From Fibrella rubiginis (lineage in GTDB: Bacteria > Bacteroidota > Bacteroidia > Cytophagales > Spirosomataceae), in NCBI RefSeq assembly GCF_017353185.1, contig NZ_JAFMYV010000008.1, positions 186,001 through 250,000 of the forward strand: DNA of 64,000 nt, read 5' to 3'. Below the pieces are notes generated by a model, which was given only the letters and a program-made list of their open reading frames with translations, searched no databases and had not been told where the DNA came from. Each line of letters opens with the position of its first letter. Within the stretch, counting starts at the first letter, position 1. Positions 25,043 through 33,183 of the stretch are shown here, piece after piece. Position numbers and translations under genes: made by a program.

Positions 25043-25531
25043 TTGAAACACAACTTCTGCCCCAACTGTGCTTCACCGCTGGTGCTGGCCGAAAATGCCG
25101 GACGCGAACGACTCGTTTGTTCGAAGCCCTGCGGCTATGTCTTTTACGACAATCCATTGCCGGTGGTGGGGGCCATTGTGGAGTATGACAATGACACCGT
25201 GGTGCTGGTGCAGAGTATTGGCTGGCCCGCCGAGTGGTACGGCCTTGTGACGGGTTTCCTGGAAAAAGGTGAAGAACCCGCCGACGCCGTGCTGCGCGAG
25301 GTGAAAGAAGAAATCGGCCTTGATGCCGAAATCGTGGAGTTTTTGGGCATTTACACCTTCTACCAGCGCAACGAGGTCATTTTCACCTACCACGTCCACG
25401 CCAAAGGCGATATTGTGCTGGACACCACTGAGCTACAGGCTTACAAAGTCACGCCCATCCCCGAACTCCGCCCCTGGCCCTTCGGCACCGGCCCAGCCCT
25501 GAAACAATGGCTGGCAAAGCGAAAAGCATAA
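25043..25531 (+). CDS. Nudix hydrolase with N-terminal zinc ribbon
   Basis: A 162-residue protein. Cysteines C6, C9, C26 and C30 form a zinc ribbon (CPNC...CSKPC), followed by a Nudix fold whose box (residues 71-93: GFLEKGEEPADAVLREVKEE then IGL) has all conserved positions (G, E, RE, EE, G). The layout resembles the C-terminal half of NudC-like NADH/RNA-cap pyrophosphatases, but the protein is shorter and lacks the NudC N-terminal domain. It would hydrolyse a nucleoside diphosphate derivative; substrate unknown. The start is TTG at 25043, the only start in frame before the zinc ribbon. Confidence 0.85.
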   Translation: MKHNFCPNCASPLVLAENAGRERLVCSKPCGYVFYDNPLPVVGAIVEYDNDTVVLVQSIGWPAEWYGLVTGFLEKGEEPADAVLREVKEEIGLDAEIVEFLGIYTFYQRNEVIFTYHVHAKGDIVLDTTELQAYKVTPIPELRPWPFGTGPALKQWLAKRKA

Positions 25532-25551
25532 ACCATACACATAGAATGCCT

Positions 25552-25559
25552 TATCTTTG
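25552..25559 (+). promoter_or_regulatory. Probable -7 element TATCTTTG for vapBC
   Basis: TATCTTTG matches TAnnTTTG and lies 20 bp before the ATG of the antitoxin gene. Confidence 0.6.
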
Positions 25560-25578
25560 TGTATAAACGTCTCAATCT

Positions 25579-25770
25579 ATGAGAACTAACATTGATCTTG
25601 ATGCTCATCTCATTGAGCAAGCATTACTGTTGAGTAAAGCCAAAACAAAGAAAGAAGTAGTCACAATGGCATTGGACAGTTTTGTTAAGTCTTTACAACG
25701 TCAACAGTTACTTGCATTACGTGGCAAGGTAGCATGGGAAGGTGACCTTGATGCCATACGCCAACACTGA
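25579..25770 (+). CDS. VapB-type antitoxin
   Basis: A 63-residue protein of the VapB/Arc-MetJ type: MRTNIDLDAHLIEQALLLSK forms the DNA-binding ribbon and first helix, KTKKEVVTMALDSFV the second helix, and the C-terminal tail (about 40-63, with LRGKVAWEGDLDAIRQH) the toxin-wrapping segment. The GKVAWEGDLD part is typical of antitoxins paired with PIN toxins. Its TGA overlaps the ATG of the toxin by one base, so translation is coupled. Expected to repress its own promoter. Confidence 0.92.
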   Translation: MRTNIDLDAHLIEQALLLSKAKTKKEVVTMALDSFVKSLQRQQLLALRGKVAWEGDLDAIRQH

Positions 25771-26174
25771 TGGAACCTATTTTGGTAGACACCACCATCT
25801 GGATTGATTGGTTCAACGGGATTGACAACCCACAAACTAGCCGGGTTGCTGCATATATCATAGGTAATTACCCGATTTGGGTACCTCCTGTTGTTGTACA
25901 GGAAACGTTACAGGGCATTCGCGACGATAAGCAATATGACGTTGTCCGAAGCAGCTTATTAGCGCTTAATCTCTTTCAGTTTGACGCATTCACAACAGCA
26001 ATAGGAGCAGCAGATCTCTACCGCAGCTTGCGTAAAAAAGGCGTTACCATTCGTAAAGCAAATGATTGTTTGATTGCTCAGTACGCCTTACAGGCCGACA
26101 TGACATTGCTACACAACGACTCAGATTTTGAGTTGATAGCCAGCCAGTTGCCCTTAAAAGCTAGCCGATCATAG
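25770..26174 (+). CDS. VapC-type PIN-domain toxin
   Basis: A 134-residue PIN-domain ribonuclease. The acidic metal-binding residues are present: D7 in ILVDTTIWIDW, E45 in VVVQETLQGI, D99 in RKANDCLIAQYA, and D117/D119 in LLHNDSDFE. VapC toxins cleave tRNA or rRNA at single sites when the antitoxin is degraded. All catalytic residues are intact, so the module looks functional. Confidence 0.92.
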   Translation: MEPILVDTTIWIDWFNGIDNPQTSRVAAYIIGNYPIWVPPVVVQETLQGIRDDKQYDVVRSSLLALNLFQFDAFTTAIGAADLYRSLRKKGVTIRKANDCLIAQYALQADMTLLHNDSDFELIASQLPLKASRS

Positions 26175-26217
26175 TGTATTTTAGCTTTTTCGTTGTTGCT
26201 ATTATTCATACTCAGCC

Positions 26218-26850
26218 ATGACTGCACCTGCATTACTGCCATTAACACTTGCTGAACGCGCCCTCGCGCCAGACGTGCTGCACGTGAAGGTCACGTTTGA
26301 GGAGTACCTTGACTTCGCCGAACAGTGCGAGTACAACGGAATACGTTAATGGTGAAACCCTGTCTACGTCCGATGCTTCTTTATCACATGAAAGTTTGGT
26401 TGCGAGAATAGGGGCAATATTCAATGACCTTTTCGATGGCGATGAGGCAGTCATGGTTTGCGGCAGCAATATTAAGATTCACGTGGCGGCTACGGGCGAT
26501 TCATTCAATGCCGACGTGAGCATTATTCGGGGGAGCCAGATTACTTGCGTCTGCCAAGCGGCCAATTCTCGATAGTGGAGATCACAAACCCAATTTTGGT
26601 TATAGAAATCTTATCGAAAAGTACACAGGCATTTGATTTGAGCGATAAGCTGGAAATCTACAAGCAGATACCATCGCTTAAACAGGTACTGTTTGTGAGT
26701 CAGGAACAATCTTGGGTTAGCTCATTTGTCCGCAGTGATACACCCGGTATGTGGTTTAACACCAGTGCGCACACTCTCACCGACAGCATTGGTGTATTAG
26801 CCCACGATGTAACGCTGGCGGAGGTTTACAAGAAATTCAAATTCAGTTAG
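26218..26850 (+). pseudogene. Frame-disrupted Uma2-family (PD-(D/E)XK) gene
   Basis: The coding potential runs through two frames. From ATG 26218 the protein is MTAPALLPLTLAERALAPDV...VTFEEYLDFAEQCEYN, then a stop at 26346-26348. The next part is in another frame (TEYVNGETLSTSDASLSHES to about 26540), and the last part (LPSGQFSIVEITNPILVIEI, LSKSTQAFDLSDKLEIYKQI) is back in the first frame. Together they rebuild a Uma2/DUF820 protein of about 210 residues, with the expected D (DVSII), E (VIEILS) and K (DKLEIYK). Two opposite indels would explain it; sequencing errors are possible. The 3' end overlaps the convergent cytochrome gene by 8 bp. Confidence 0.75.
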
Positions 26851-28339
26851 CCGCCACCGTATTCCCGCTCATACCCCCCACAACCTCCAGATTGGGCAGG
26901 GCTTTTTTGAGATTGGCGATGCCTGCTTCAGTGGTTTTGGTTTGCCAGAGATAGACCGTCTGGAGCGATTTCAGGCCCGTTAGACTGGTCAGGCCCGCGT
27001 CGGTGATGGCGGTACCGTAGAGGTTCAGGTATTCAAGGTAAGGCAGGCCGGTGAGTTGGCGAAGGCCCGCGTCGGTGATGGCGGTGCGCTCCAGGTGGAG
27101 TTTCTGGAGGTTTTTAAGCTTGGCAATAGATGCCATGGCACCATCGCCTACCTGGGTGTCGCTTAGTTTCAGCCACACGAGCTGGGTACTGATTTTGGCG
27201 AGCAGCGCCGCCTGTGCATCGGTGAACGTGCGCACGTTAACAGCACTGACTTCCAATTGATTATTCTCTTTCGAAAGCGGCAATACCAGCAACCCCGTCT
27301 TCTTCAGTTCTTCCACCACTTTCGGGTCCGCTACGGGCATTTTCATGGTCAGCACCGGCGAGACGGGGCGGGGCGCGCTGGGGGTAGCACCCGCAACTGC
27401 CAGCGTCTTGTCGCCCGCTTTAATGTCTCCCCCACCAAGCGAAGCCAGGGCGGGTTTCACGGCGTCATTGACGGTCAGGTCGGCCACTTTTTTGTCGAAC
27501 GAAGCGCCCTGGTCTATCCACCAGGTCAGGAGCGTCACCTGCTGGTCGGTGAGTTGGGTTTTGCCTTTGGGGGGCATGTGGTGTTCGTCATCTTCGTCAA
27601 GCAGGCAACGTTTAATCATCTCTGAATCAGTGCCTTTACCCGCTACGAAAATGGGGCCGTCTTCGCCGCCTTTCTTCAGCATAGCGGGGGTGTCCATGCG
27701 AAGATCACCCTTCGATTTTTCGGCATTGTGGCACTGTACGCAACGCGTTTGCAGAATTGGGTTTACGATCTGGGCGTAGACCATAGCCTGATTCACATCG
27801 GTGATGGGTTCGGCTTTGAACGCCACGGCCGCCGCACGTGGGGGCAGGCCTGCGAGGCTACGGAAAGGTTCGGGTGTATACTGCGTGAGGTAGTCCGAGC
27901 CGTGGGTCAGCGCCCCACCATGATGCCCGGCAGCCATCAGCAACACCAGCGTCAGTACCAGCGCGGGAGCATAAAGGGCATTGCCAAACGGGATACGGTT
28001 CATGAATCGGTCGCTGGAAACGGCCCACGCTACCCACGCAAACACCGCCACGCCGATGCCCTGCCACTGGTGTTCGGTCAGGATTTCCTCATCATACCCG
28101 TCCCCCAGCGAGAGCAGATACCCAAACACGCAAGACACCGTGGCACTTACCGCCGACCAAAATAAAATGGCTGACATGGTGCTGTTGCTCAGACTAATAC
28201 GCCCCAGCCGCCGCCCCATTTCGAGCAGGCCGGCAATGAGCAGAAAGCCGATGGGCAGGTGTACGACCAGCGGGTGAAAATGGCCAAAAAACAACGCCCA
28301 GTCAGAGGGATTGGCCTGAAGAAGAAGGAATGCATTCAT
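26843..28339 (-). CDS. Membrane-bound c-type cytochrome with leucine-rich repeats
   Basis: A 498-residue fusion. Residues about 15-150 are four membrane helices of the DUF2231 type (FGHFHPLVVHLPIGFLLIAG). Then comes a Planctomycete-type cytochrome c domain with the haem motif CVQCH (C200-H204) and MPPKGKTQLTDQQVTLL supplying the distal Met. The C-terminal part (about 370-485) is a set of leucine-rich repeats (NLQKLHLERTAITDAGLRQL). Such proteins are typical of the DUF1549/DUF1501 systems of Planctomycetes and are also found in Cytophagales. It is the last gene of the six-gene minus-strand block from 37469. Likely links electron transfer to a surface degradation process (inference). Confidence 0.88.
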   Translation of the reverse strand: MNAFLLLQANPSDWALFFGHFHPLVVHLPIGFLLIAGLLEMGRRLGRISLSNSTMSAILFWSAVSATVSCVFGYLLSLGDGYDEEILTEHQWQGIGVAVFAWVAWAVSSDRFMNRIPFGNALYAPALVLTLVLLMAAGHHGGALTHGSDYLTQYTPEPFRSLAGLPPRAAAVAFKAEPITDVNQAMVYAQIVNPILQTRCVQCHNAEKSKGDLRMDTPAMLKKGGEDGPIFVAGKGTDSEMIKRCLLDEDDEHHMPPKGKTQLTDQQVTLLTWWIDQGASFDKKVADLTVNDAVKPALASLGGGDIKAGDKTLAVAGATPSAPRPVSPVLTMKMPVADPKVVEELKKTGLLVLPLSKENNQLEVSAVNVRTFTDAQAALLAKISTQLVWLKLSDTQVGDGAMASIAKLKNLQKLHLERTAITDAGLRQLTGLPYLEYLNLYGTAITDAGLTSLTGLKSLQTVYLWQTKTTEAGIANLKKALPNLEVVGGMSGNTVAAN

Positions 28340-28356
28340 AGCGATAGGCTACGCGG

Positions 28357-30369
28357 TTACTCGTTGATAACAACAATTGAGTGAATGGCGAGGCGGGGGA
28401 TAGTAAAGGAAATTTCGTTGTTTTTATACGTAAACGCTACCGGGCGATTATCCGGTTGCAACGTCAACTGCCGCGGTTTCCGGGTGGCCCGACAGGTGAT
28501 GGTCAGCGGGCCAAGGGTTGGTATTTCGTCGGTAGAGAAAACGGCCTGATTACCGTGATTACCTGCCATATTGATCAAATTCAGCATCGTTTTTCCGTCT
28601 TTGCGCGTCAACGCTACCTGCACAAACTGTGACCCTACCACGCGCACCTGCGGACTGAACAGCTGTTGCGCCAGCCCGGCAATGACCCGCCTGCCCACGT
28701 GGGTTTCGCGTCGAAACTGCGCGTCGCCTGCGTCGAGGTACAGTCCGGCAATCTGTCCCTTACCCAGCCTCGCTACGGTGGCCAGTGGCCCCGTTCGGAA
28801 ACGGCTATCACGTTGGCTATACACGCTACCGAAAACGGCTGTGCCGGGTAACGGCTGAAAAGGTTGATAGGGGCTTTTAATGCCCGTCAGGTCAGTATCG
28901 AAACCAAAATAAGTGACGGGGCGGGCCGCACCGGTGAACGTAACGCCCAGTTCGCGCTCGAACAGCCGCACGGTTTCGTGGCCCATCACCAGCAGGTTGC
29001 CACCTCCCCGAACGTACTGAACCAGTTCCGTTCGGAACGTATCGGCCAGCGTTGACCACTCCGGCACCACAATGAGCGGGTACTCCGCCATGCGGCCATG
29101 CAGGTGATGCTCCATCAAAACTTCGGTAGGTAACTGACTGTAAAGCAGCGCGTTCAACGTACCCAGCAGATTGCCCGACTGGTTGGCATCGAACTTATAG
29201 GCACCGGTTGTTCGTGCCCGGTGCGCCACCCCCGAATACAGCAGGGCGACCTGCGGCACCTGAGTAGCTTTATGGCAAAATGGCTGGCGGGCACGGCAAA
29301 ACCGGGCCAGTTCGGCCATCGTAGTAAAGGCCCAGGGGGTCAGGCTGGCGTCGTTGTTTTGTATCCAGTACGCCTGGAAACCGCCGCCCATAGCCAGCAC
29401 CTGTGCTGCCTCCTGACAAAGCTGCACCGCCGGTTTGGGTGTGCCCACCTGATCTGTCCAGCCATGGCCGAAACTCCACGACATCAGGTCCCAGGGCTTA
29501 CCCTGCGGGGCAATGCAACGGGCCTGAAAGGCCGAGCGGTTGGCACCATTCAGCGGGTCGGTATCGCCCGAAATAAAATCGACAGGCAGGCTCACCGGTT
29601 CGGGCATAAACGACGAGAACGCCCAGTTGCTTGCCACCTGAAAACGGGGGTTATACTGATGCAGGGCATTGGTATATCTGGCTACGTAGCGACGAAAAGC
29701 CTGCCGCTGAATGTCGATAAAGGAGACATAGCCAGAATCACTTTTCTGTTTGGGTGCATCAACAAGGCCAGTTGCCTGCCTAAATGCCCCTATCGATGCC
29801 GGGCCATAATCAGGCTCTACGGCCCAGCAGTCGCCATCAATCCAAACGCCATCGACACCGTAGTCGCTGATTTCTTTCAATTGTGGTATCAGCAGACTGT
29901 CAGCGTAGCTACTCCACAATGATGTTTTTTGAGGATCAGCGGTGCCGTCGGGGCGGATTCTGGCCCAGTTGGGATGGTGCCGAACGGCCTGATCATCCCA
30001 GACGCCGGAATGATGCACATACAGCGCAACACCGTGCCGGGCCGTAACGTCACGAAAAAGCTGCAGGGTGTTTTTCTCGAACCGGCTGGGGGCATAACCG
30101 ACCTTTGTGGGGTAGCTTGTCACGCCGACATGGCCCTTACTGTCGACCTGAATGAAGTCGGGCTTCACCAGCTGTAACAGGCTGTCTATCATACTGTCGG
30201 TCAGGGTTTTGCCAATGAGCGTGTCGGTAAGGGCGGCATGAAAATCGAAGTGCAGCCCAAAAAAACTGTCGGCCCGGCGCAGGGGTTGCTTGCGGGGTGT
30301 CTGCGCTACTAGTTCACCCGCCAACAGGCACACGACTACCAGCCAGCCCAGCGTCTTCATGCTACGCAC
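28357..30369 (-). CDS. Secreted putative glycoside hydrolase (TIM barrel, GHL6/GH29-like)
   Basis: A 670-residue protein with a signal peptide (LGWLVVVCLLAGELVAQ). The N-terminal part resembles hypothetical glycosyl hydrolases with a (beta/alpha)8 barrel: FGLHFDFHAAL, GVALYVHHSGVWDD, and EISDYGVDGVWIDGDCWAVE, where the aspartates in WIDGD are candidates for catalysis. A middle segment (about 395-560, with GGGNLLVMGHETVRLFE) looks like the GATase-like domain that follows the barrel in GH42-type enzymes, and the C-terminal part is beta-rich. Substrate unknown. It overlaps the start of the next gene downstream in genome order (NHL protein) by 8 bp, which supports co-transcription. Confidence 0.7.
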   Translation of the reverse strand: MRSMKTLGWLVVVCLLAGELVAQTPRKQPLRRADSFFGLHFDFHAALTDTLIGKTLTDSMIDSLLQLVKPDFIQVDSKGHVGVTSYPTKVGYAPSRFEKNTLQLFRDVTARHGVALYVHHSGVWDDQAVRHHPNWARIRPDGTADPQKTSLWSSYADSLLIPQLKEISDYGVDGVWIDGDCWAVEPDYGPASIGAFRQATGLVDAPKQKSDSGYVSFIDIQRQAFRRYVARYTNALHQYNPRFQVASNWAFSSFMPEPVSLPVDFISGDTDPLNGANRSAFQARCIAPQGKPWDLMSWSFGHGWTDQVGTPKPAVQLCQEAAQVLAMGGGFQAYWIQNNDASLTPWAFTTMAELARFCRARQPFCHKATQVPQVALLYSGVAHRARTTGAYKFDANQSGNLLGTLNALLYSQLPTEVLMEHHLHGRMAEYPLIVVPEWSTLADTFRTELVQYVRGGGNLLVMGHETVRLFERELGVTFTGAARPVTYFGFDTDLTGIKSPYQPFQPLPGTAVFGSVYSQRDSRFRTGPLATVARLGKGQIAGLYLDAGDAQFRRETHVGRRVIAGLAQQLFSPQVRVVGSQFVQVALTRKDGKTMLNLINMAGNHGNQAVFSTDEIPTLGPLTITCRATRKPRQLTLQPDNRPVAFTYKNNEISFTIPRLAIHSIVVINE

Positions 30370-31408
30370 GTTCTAGCTTGATGGGGTACGTTTTCCGCGA
30401 GGCCCACTGGGCTACGTAGAGGTTTTCGTCGTTGTCAACCAGCACATCGTGGGGGTGCAGGAACGACATAAACGACCGGTCTTTGCGCTGTTCCTGTAGC
30501 TGCCCGTTCTGGTAAACAGGTGCTGAACCGCCCGGCGTCGAGACTACTTTGTCGTTTTTGTCCAGGATCTGCACGTAACCCGAATCGGGATAACTATCTG
30601 ACGTTGAGCGAAATACGGCGGCGTATATATGGTCACCTTTGATCACGGGGCGGCAGACATACGAGCCGGGCAGACTAATGGTGCTCAAGTACTTACCATC
30701 CAGCGTGAAGCGTTTCAGCGCATTGTGCCGCCGGTCGGTGATCAGCAGGGTTGGGTTGCTGGCATTGCGTGAATCGACAATGATGCCGTGGCAGCAATCG
30801 AACTGCTCATTGGCCGCACCCGCCCCACCGAAGTAGCGAATGAGCTTACCCGTCCGGTCGAACTGCGTGATGTAGTTTGACCCGTAGCCGTCGGCCACGT
30901 AGATATCGCCGTTGACGGGGTTGATGGCCGTTTCGGTAGGCTTAAACTGCCCCGGATACGCATACACGCCTGTTTCGCGGGGGTAGTCAAGCTTCATCAG
31001 TTCCTTGCCCGCGAGGTCAGTCTTGATCACCTGATGGCGGTCAGTGTCGCAGATAAGCAGGTATTGATCAGTGCCTTCGGTGCCAATAGAGAGACCATGC
31101 CCACCGGGATAGGTCGTGCCCCAGGAATCAAGCAATTTGCCGGACCGGTCGTAGATCAAAACATTGTTTTTGGTTTCGTTGCCGAGCAAAAAGATGCGTC
31201 CTCTGGCATCCTGCACCATTTCGTGGCAATCGTTGACGGGGTTCTTTCCGGCATCTAAAACGCCCCAGTTGGGCACTACGCGGTACTTGTGTGTACCCTG
31301 CCCAATCACTACAGCCTCTTCCTTCCGACTCGTGAAGCTGACAACAGGACCACCCAACGCCGCCGAAGCCAGTGCCGTATGTTTCAAAAATGTACGTCGA
31401 GTTTGCAT
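30362..31408 (-). CDS. Tat-exported six-bladed beta-propeller (NHL-type) protein
   Basis: A 348-residue protein with a twin-arginine signal (RRTFLK at 4-9) and hydrophobic segment TALASAALGG. The body has six NHL-like blades, for example GKNPVNDCHEMVQDARGRIF, FKPTETAINPVNGDIYVADG and FLHPHDVLVDNDENLYVAQW. The fold resembles peptidylamidoglycolate lyase-type propellers, but no catalytic assignment is safe. Tat export implies folding, possibly with a cofactor, before export. It sits between the D-aminoacylase-like and glycoside-hydrolase-like genes of the same operon. Confidence 0.8.
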   Translation of the reverse strand: MQTRRTFLKHTALASAALGGPVVSFTSRKEEAVVIGQGTHKYRVVPNWGVLDAGKNPVNDCHEMVQDARGRIFLLGNETKNNVLIYDRSGKLLDSWGTTYPGGHGLSIGTEGTDQYLLICDTDRHQVIKTDLAGKELMKLDYPRETGVYAYPGQFKPTETAINPVNGDIYVADGYGSNYITQFDRTGKLIRYFGGAGAANEQFDCCHGIIVDSRNASNPTLLITDRRHNALKRFTLDGKYLSTISLPGSYVCRPVIKGDHIYAAVFRSTSDSYPDSGYVQILDKNDKVVSTPGGSAPVYQNGQLQEQRKDRSFMSFLHPHDVLVDNDENLYVAQWASRKTYPIKLERA

Positions 31409-31481
31409 GGTCTGGGCTTTGGTTTAAAAAGAGAAAAACAGGCTGTTTTACCCTGTTCTGTGTGTACCACGGAAGCCTACG

Positions 31482-33065
31482 CTACTCCCGAACATACCCA
31501 CTCCCCAATAAAACTTGTCCTGGTTTTTTGCCAGTATGTTTGCCGTTCTCCACGACCGGAACGCCATTGACAAGGACGTAATTAATCCCTGTGGCGTACG
31601 CATGAGGAGCCTCGTATGTGGCCTGATCACTGACGGTATTTTCGTTGAAAATGACCAGGTCGGCGGCGTAACCGGGGCGAAGCAGGCCACGGTCGGTAAA
31701 GTGGAACCGTTGCGCAGGAAGCGACGTCATCCGGCGAACGGCTTCTTCCAGCGGAATCACCTTCAGCTCTCGAACGTACCGGCCCAACACCCGCGAATTA
31801 GTGCCATAGGCGCGTGGGTGAGGCATATTCGACCCAAACCGAGCCACGCCCGCATCCGACGCGATCATGGTGTTTGGATAGCGCATAATCGTGGCCACGT
31901 CCCCTTCCGACATGGTGTGGTAGACCATTTGCACTCGTTTCATCTGCGCCTGTTCCAGCAACGCCATCACCAGCTCAGCTTCTGTGGCACCGTCGGTTTT
32001 CAGACCGCGCAGGCCTGCAATCTGGTGGATACTCTTGCCATTATAGGTCGTGTCGGCCTCGAAACGCGACACCACGGCGTATTCGTAATTCTTGCGGTCG
32101 TTTTTTTTCAGCGAAGCCAGCATCTCATCGCGAATTTTGCGGCGTGTAACCGGTTCACGAAACCGCAACAGCGTGGCTGAATCGCCATCGGCCAACGCCC
32201 ATGATGGCACAATACTTTGGAGCGACGTGCTGGAGGCGGTGTAGGGGTACTGATCGACCGTGACGTCGATACCTTCGTTTTTGCGGGCAGCCTCCACCAG
32301 CGCCACGGTTTCCGTACTAAGACCCCACAGTGGTTTACTGGCTACTTTGAAATGCGATATCTGCACCGGAATACGGGCCTCGCGTCCAATCTGAATAGCT
32401 TCATTAATGGCCGTTTGCACATCCTGCCCCTCATTGCGCATGTGTGTAGCGTAAACCCCGCCGTACTTGGCTGCCATTTTGGCCAGGTTCACAATTTCGG
32501 GGGTGCGGGCGTAGGTGCCTGGGGTATAAATGAGGCCCGTCGAGAGGCCCACGGCTCCGTCTTTCATGGCCTGCTCCACAACCGCTTCCATTTCGGCCTG
32601 TTCCTTGGCGGTAGGTTCACGGAAGGCGGCTTTCATCACTTTCATCCGCACGGTATTATGCCCTATCAACGAGGCCAGATTGGGCGTGAAACCTTTCAGC
32701 CGGAGGGTGTCGAACATGGCGCGGAGGTTGGTATTTGAGCCGCCGCAGTTGCCTGTAACAAGGGTAGTAACACCGTCGTAGATGAAGTTTTCGGCACCGG
32801 GTTGTCGTTCCAGGTCACCCTCCACGTGAGCATGTACGTCGATGAAGCCGGGGGCTACAATTTGCCCCTTCGCATCAATCACCTGTTTCCCTTCCGAATC
32901 TGGAATCTGCCCAATATGAGCTACACGTCCCTCTTTTATGGCTACATCGGCGTAGTACCAGGGGTTTCCCGTGCCATCTACCACACGCCCGTTTTTGATG
33001 ACGAGGTCATATTGTTGAGCGTAGGCGGTAGTGGTCAGGCAGAGGAGAAAGAAGAGGTGTTTCAT
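31482..33065 (-). CDS. N-acyl-D-amino-acid deacylase family amidohydrolase
   Basis: A 527-residue exported amidohydrolase (signal peptide MKHLFFLLCLTTTAYAQ). Features: DLVIKNGRVVDGTGNPWYYA (N-terminal beta-sandwich), the metal-binding APGFIDVHAHVEGD, VTTLVTGNCGGS, GLSTGLIYTPGTYA, ATHMRNEG, and IASDAG near the C-terminal end of the barrel. The family removes acyl groups from N-acyl-D-amino acids or acts on related dipeptides. A periplasmic location is unusual for characterised enzymes but common in Bacteroidota homologues. A 118-bp gap with a small hairpin separates it from the DUF1501 gene upstream. Confidence 0.9.
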   Translation of the reverse strand: MKHLFFLLCLTTTAYAQQYDLVIKNGRVVDGTGNPWYYADVAIKEGRVAHIGQIPDSEGKQVIDAKGQIVAPGFIDVHAHVEGDLERQPGAENFIYDGVTTLVTGNCGGSNTNLRAMFDTLRLKGFTPNLASLIGHNTVRMKVMKAAFREPTAKEQAEMEAVVEQAMKDGAVGLSTGLIYTPGTYARTPEIVNLAKMAAKYGGVYATHMRNEGQDVQTAINEAIQIGREARIPVQISHFKVASKPLWGLSTETVALVEAARKNEGIDVTVDQYPYTASSTSLQSIVPSWALADGDSATLLRFREPVTRRKIRDEMLASLKKNDRKNYEYAVVSRFEADTTYNGKSIHQIAGLRGLKTDGATEAELVMALLEQAQMKRVQMVYHTMSEGDVATIMRYPNTMIASDAGVARFGSNMPHPRAYGTNSRVLGRYVRELKVIPLEEAVRRMTSLPAQRFHFTDRGLLRPGYAADLVIFNENTVSDQATYEAPHAYATGINYVLVNGVPVVENGKHTGKKPGQVLLGSGYVRE

Positions 33066-33118
33066 TGGTGGGTGTTGTGTTAATTATACTTGTAGGTAAG
33101 GGTTCACATCTTGGGTTG

Positions 33119-33167
33119 TTTTGTTATCCTGACGTCGGGATGACAAAAACGCGTCAGGATAACAAAA
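33119..33167. repeat. Small intergenic inverted repeat, 16-bp arms
   Basis: TTTTGTTATCCTGACG (33119-33134) and its exact reverse complement (33152-33167) flank a 17-nt loop that repeats part of the arm (CGGGATGACAAAA). Located between the DUF1501 stop and the deacylase start on the minus strand, so it lies inside the presumed operon. Confidence 0.7.
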
Positions 33168-33183
33168 ACAATCGAACTACCCC

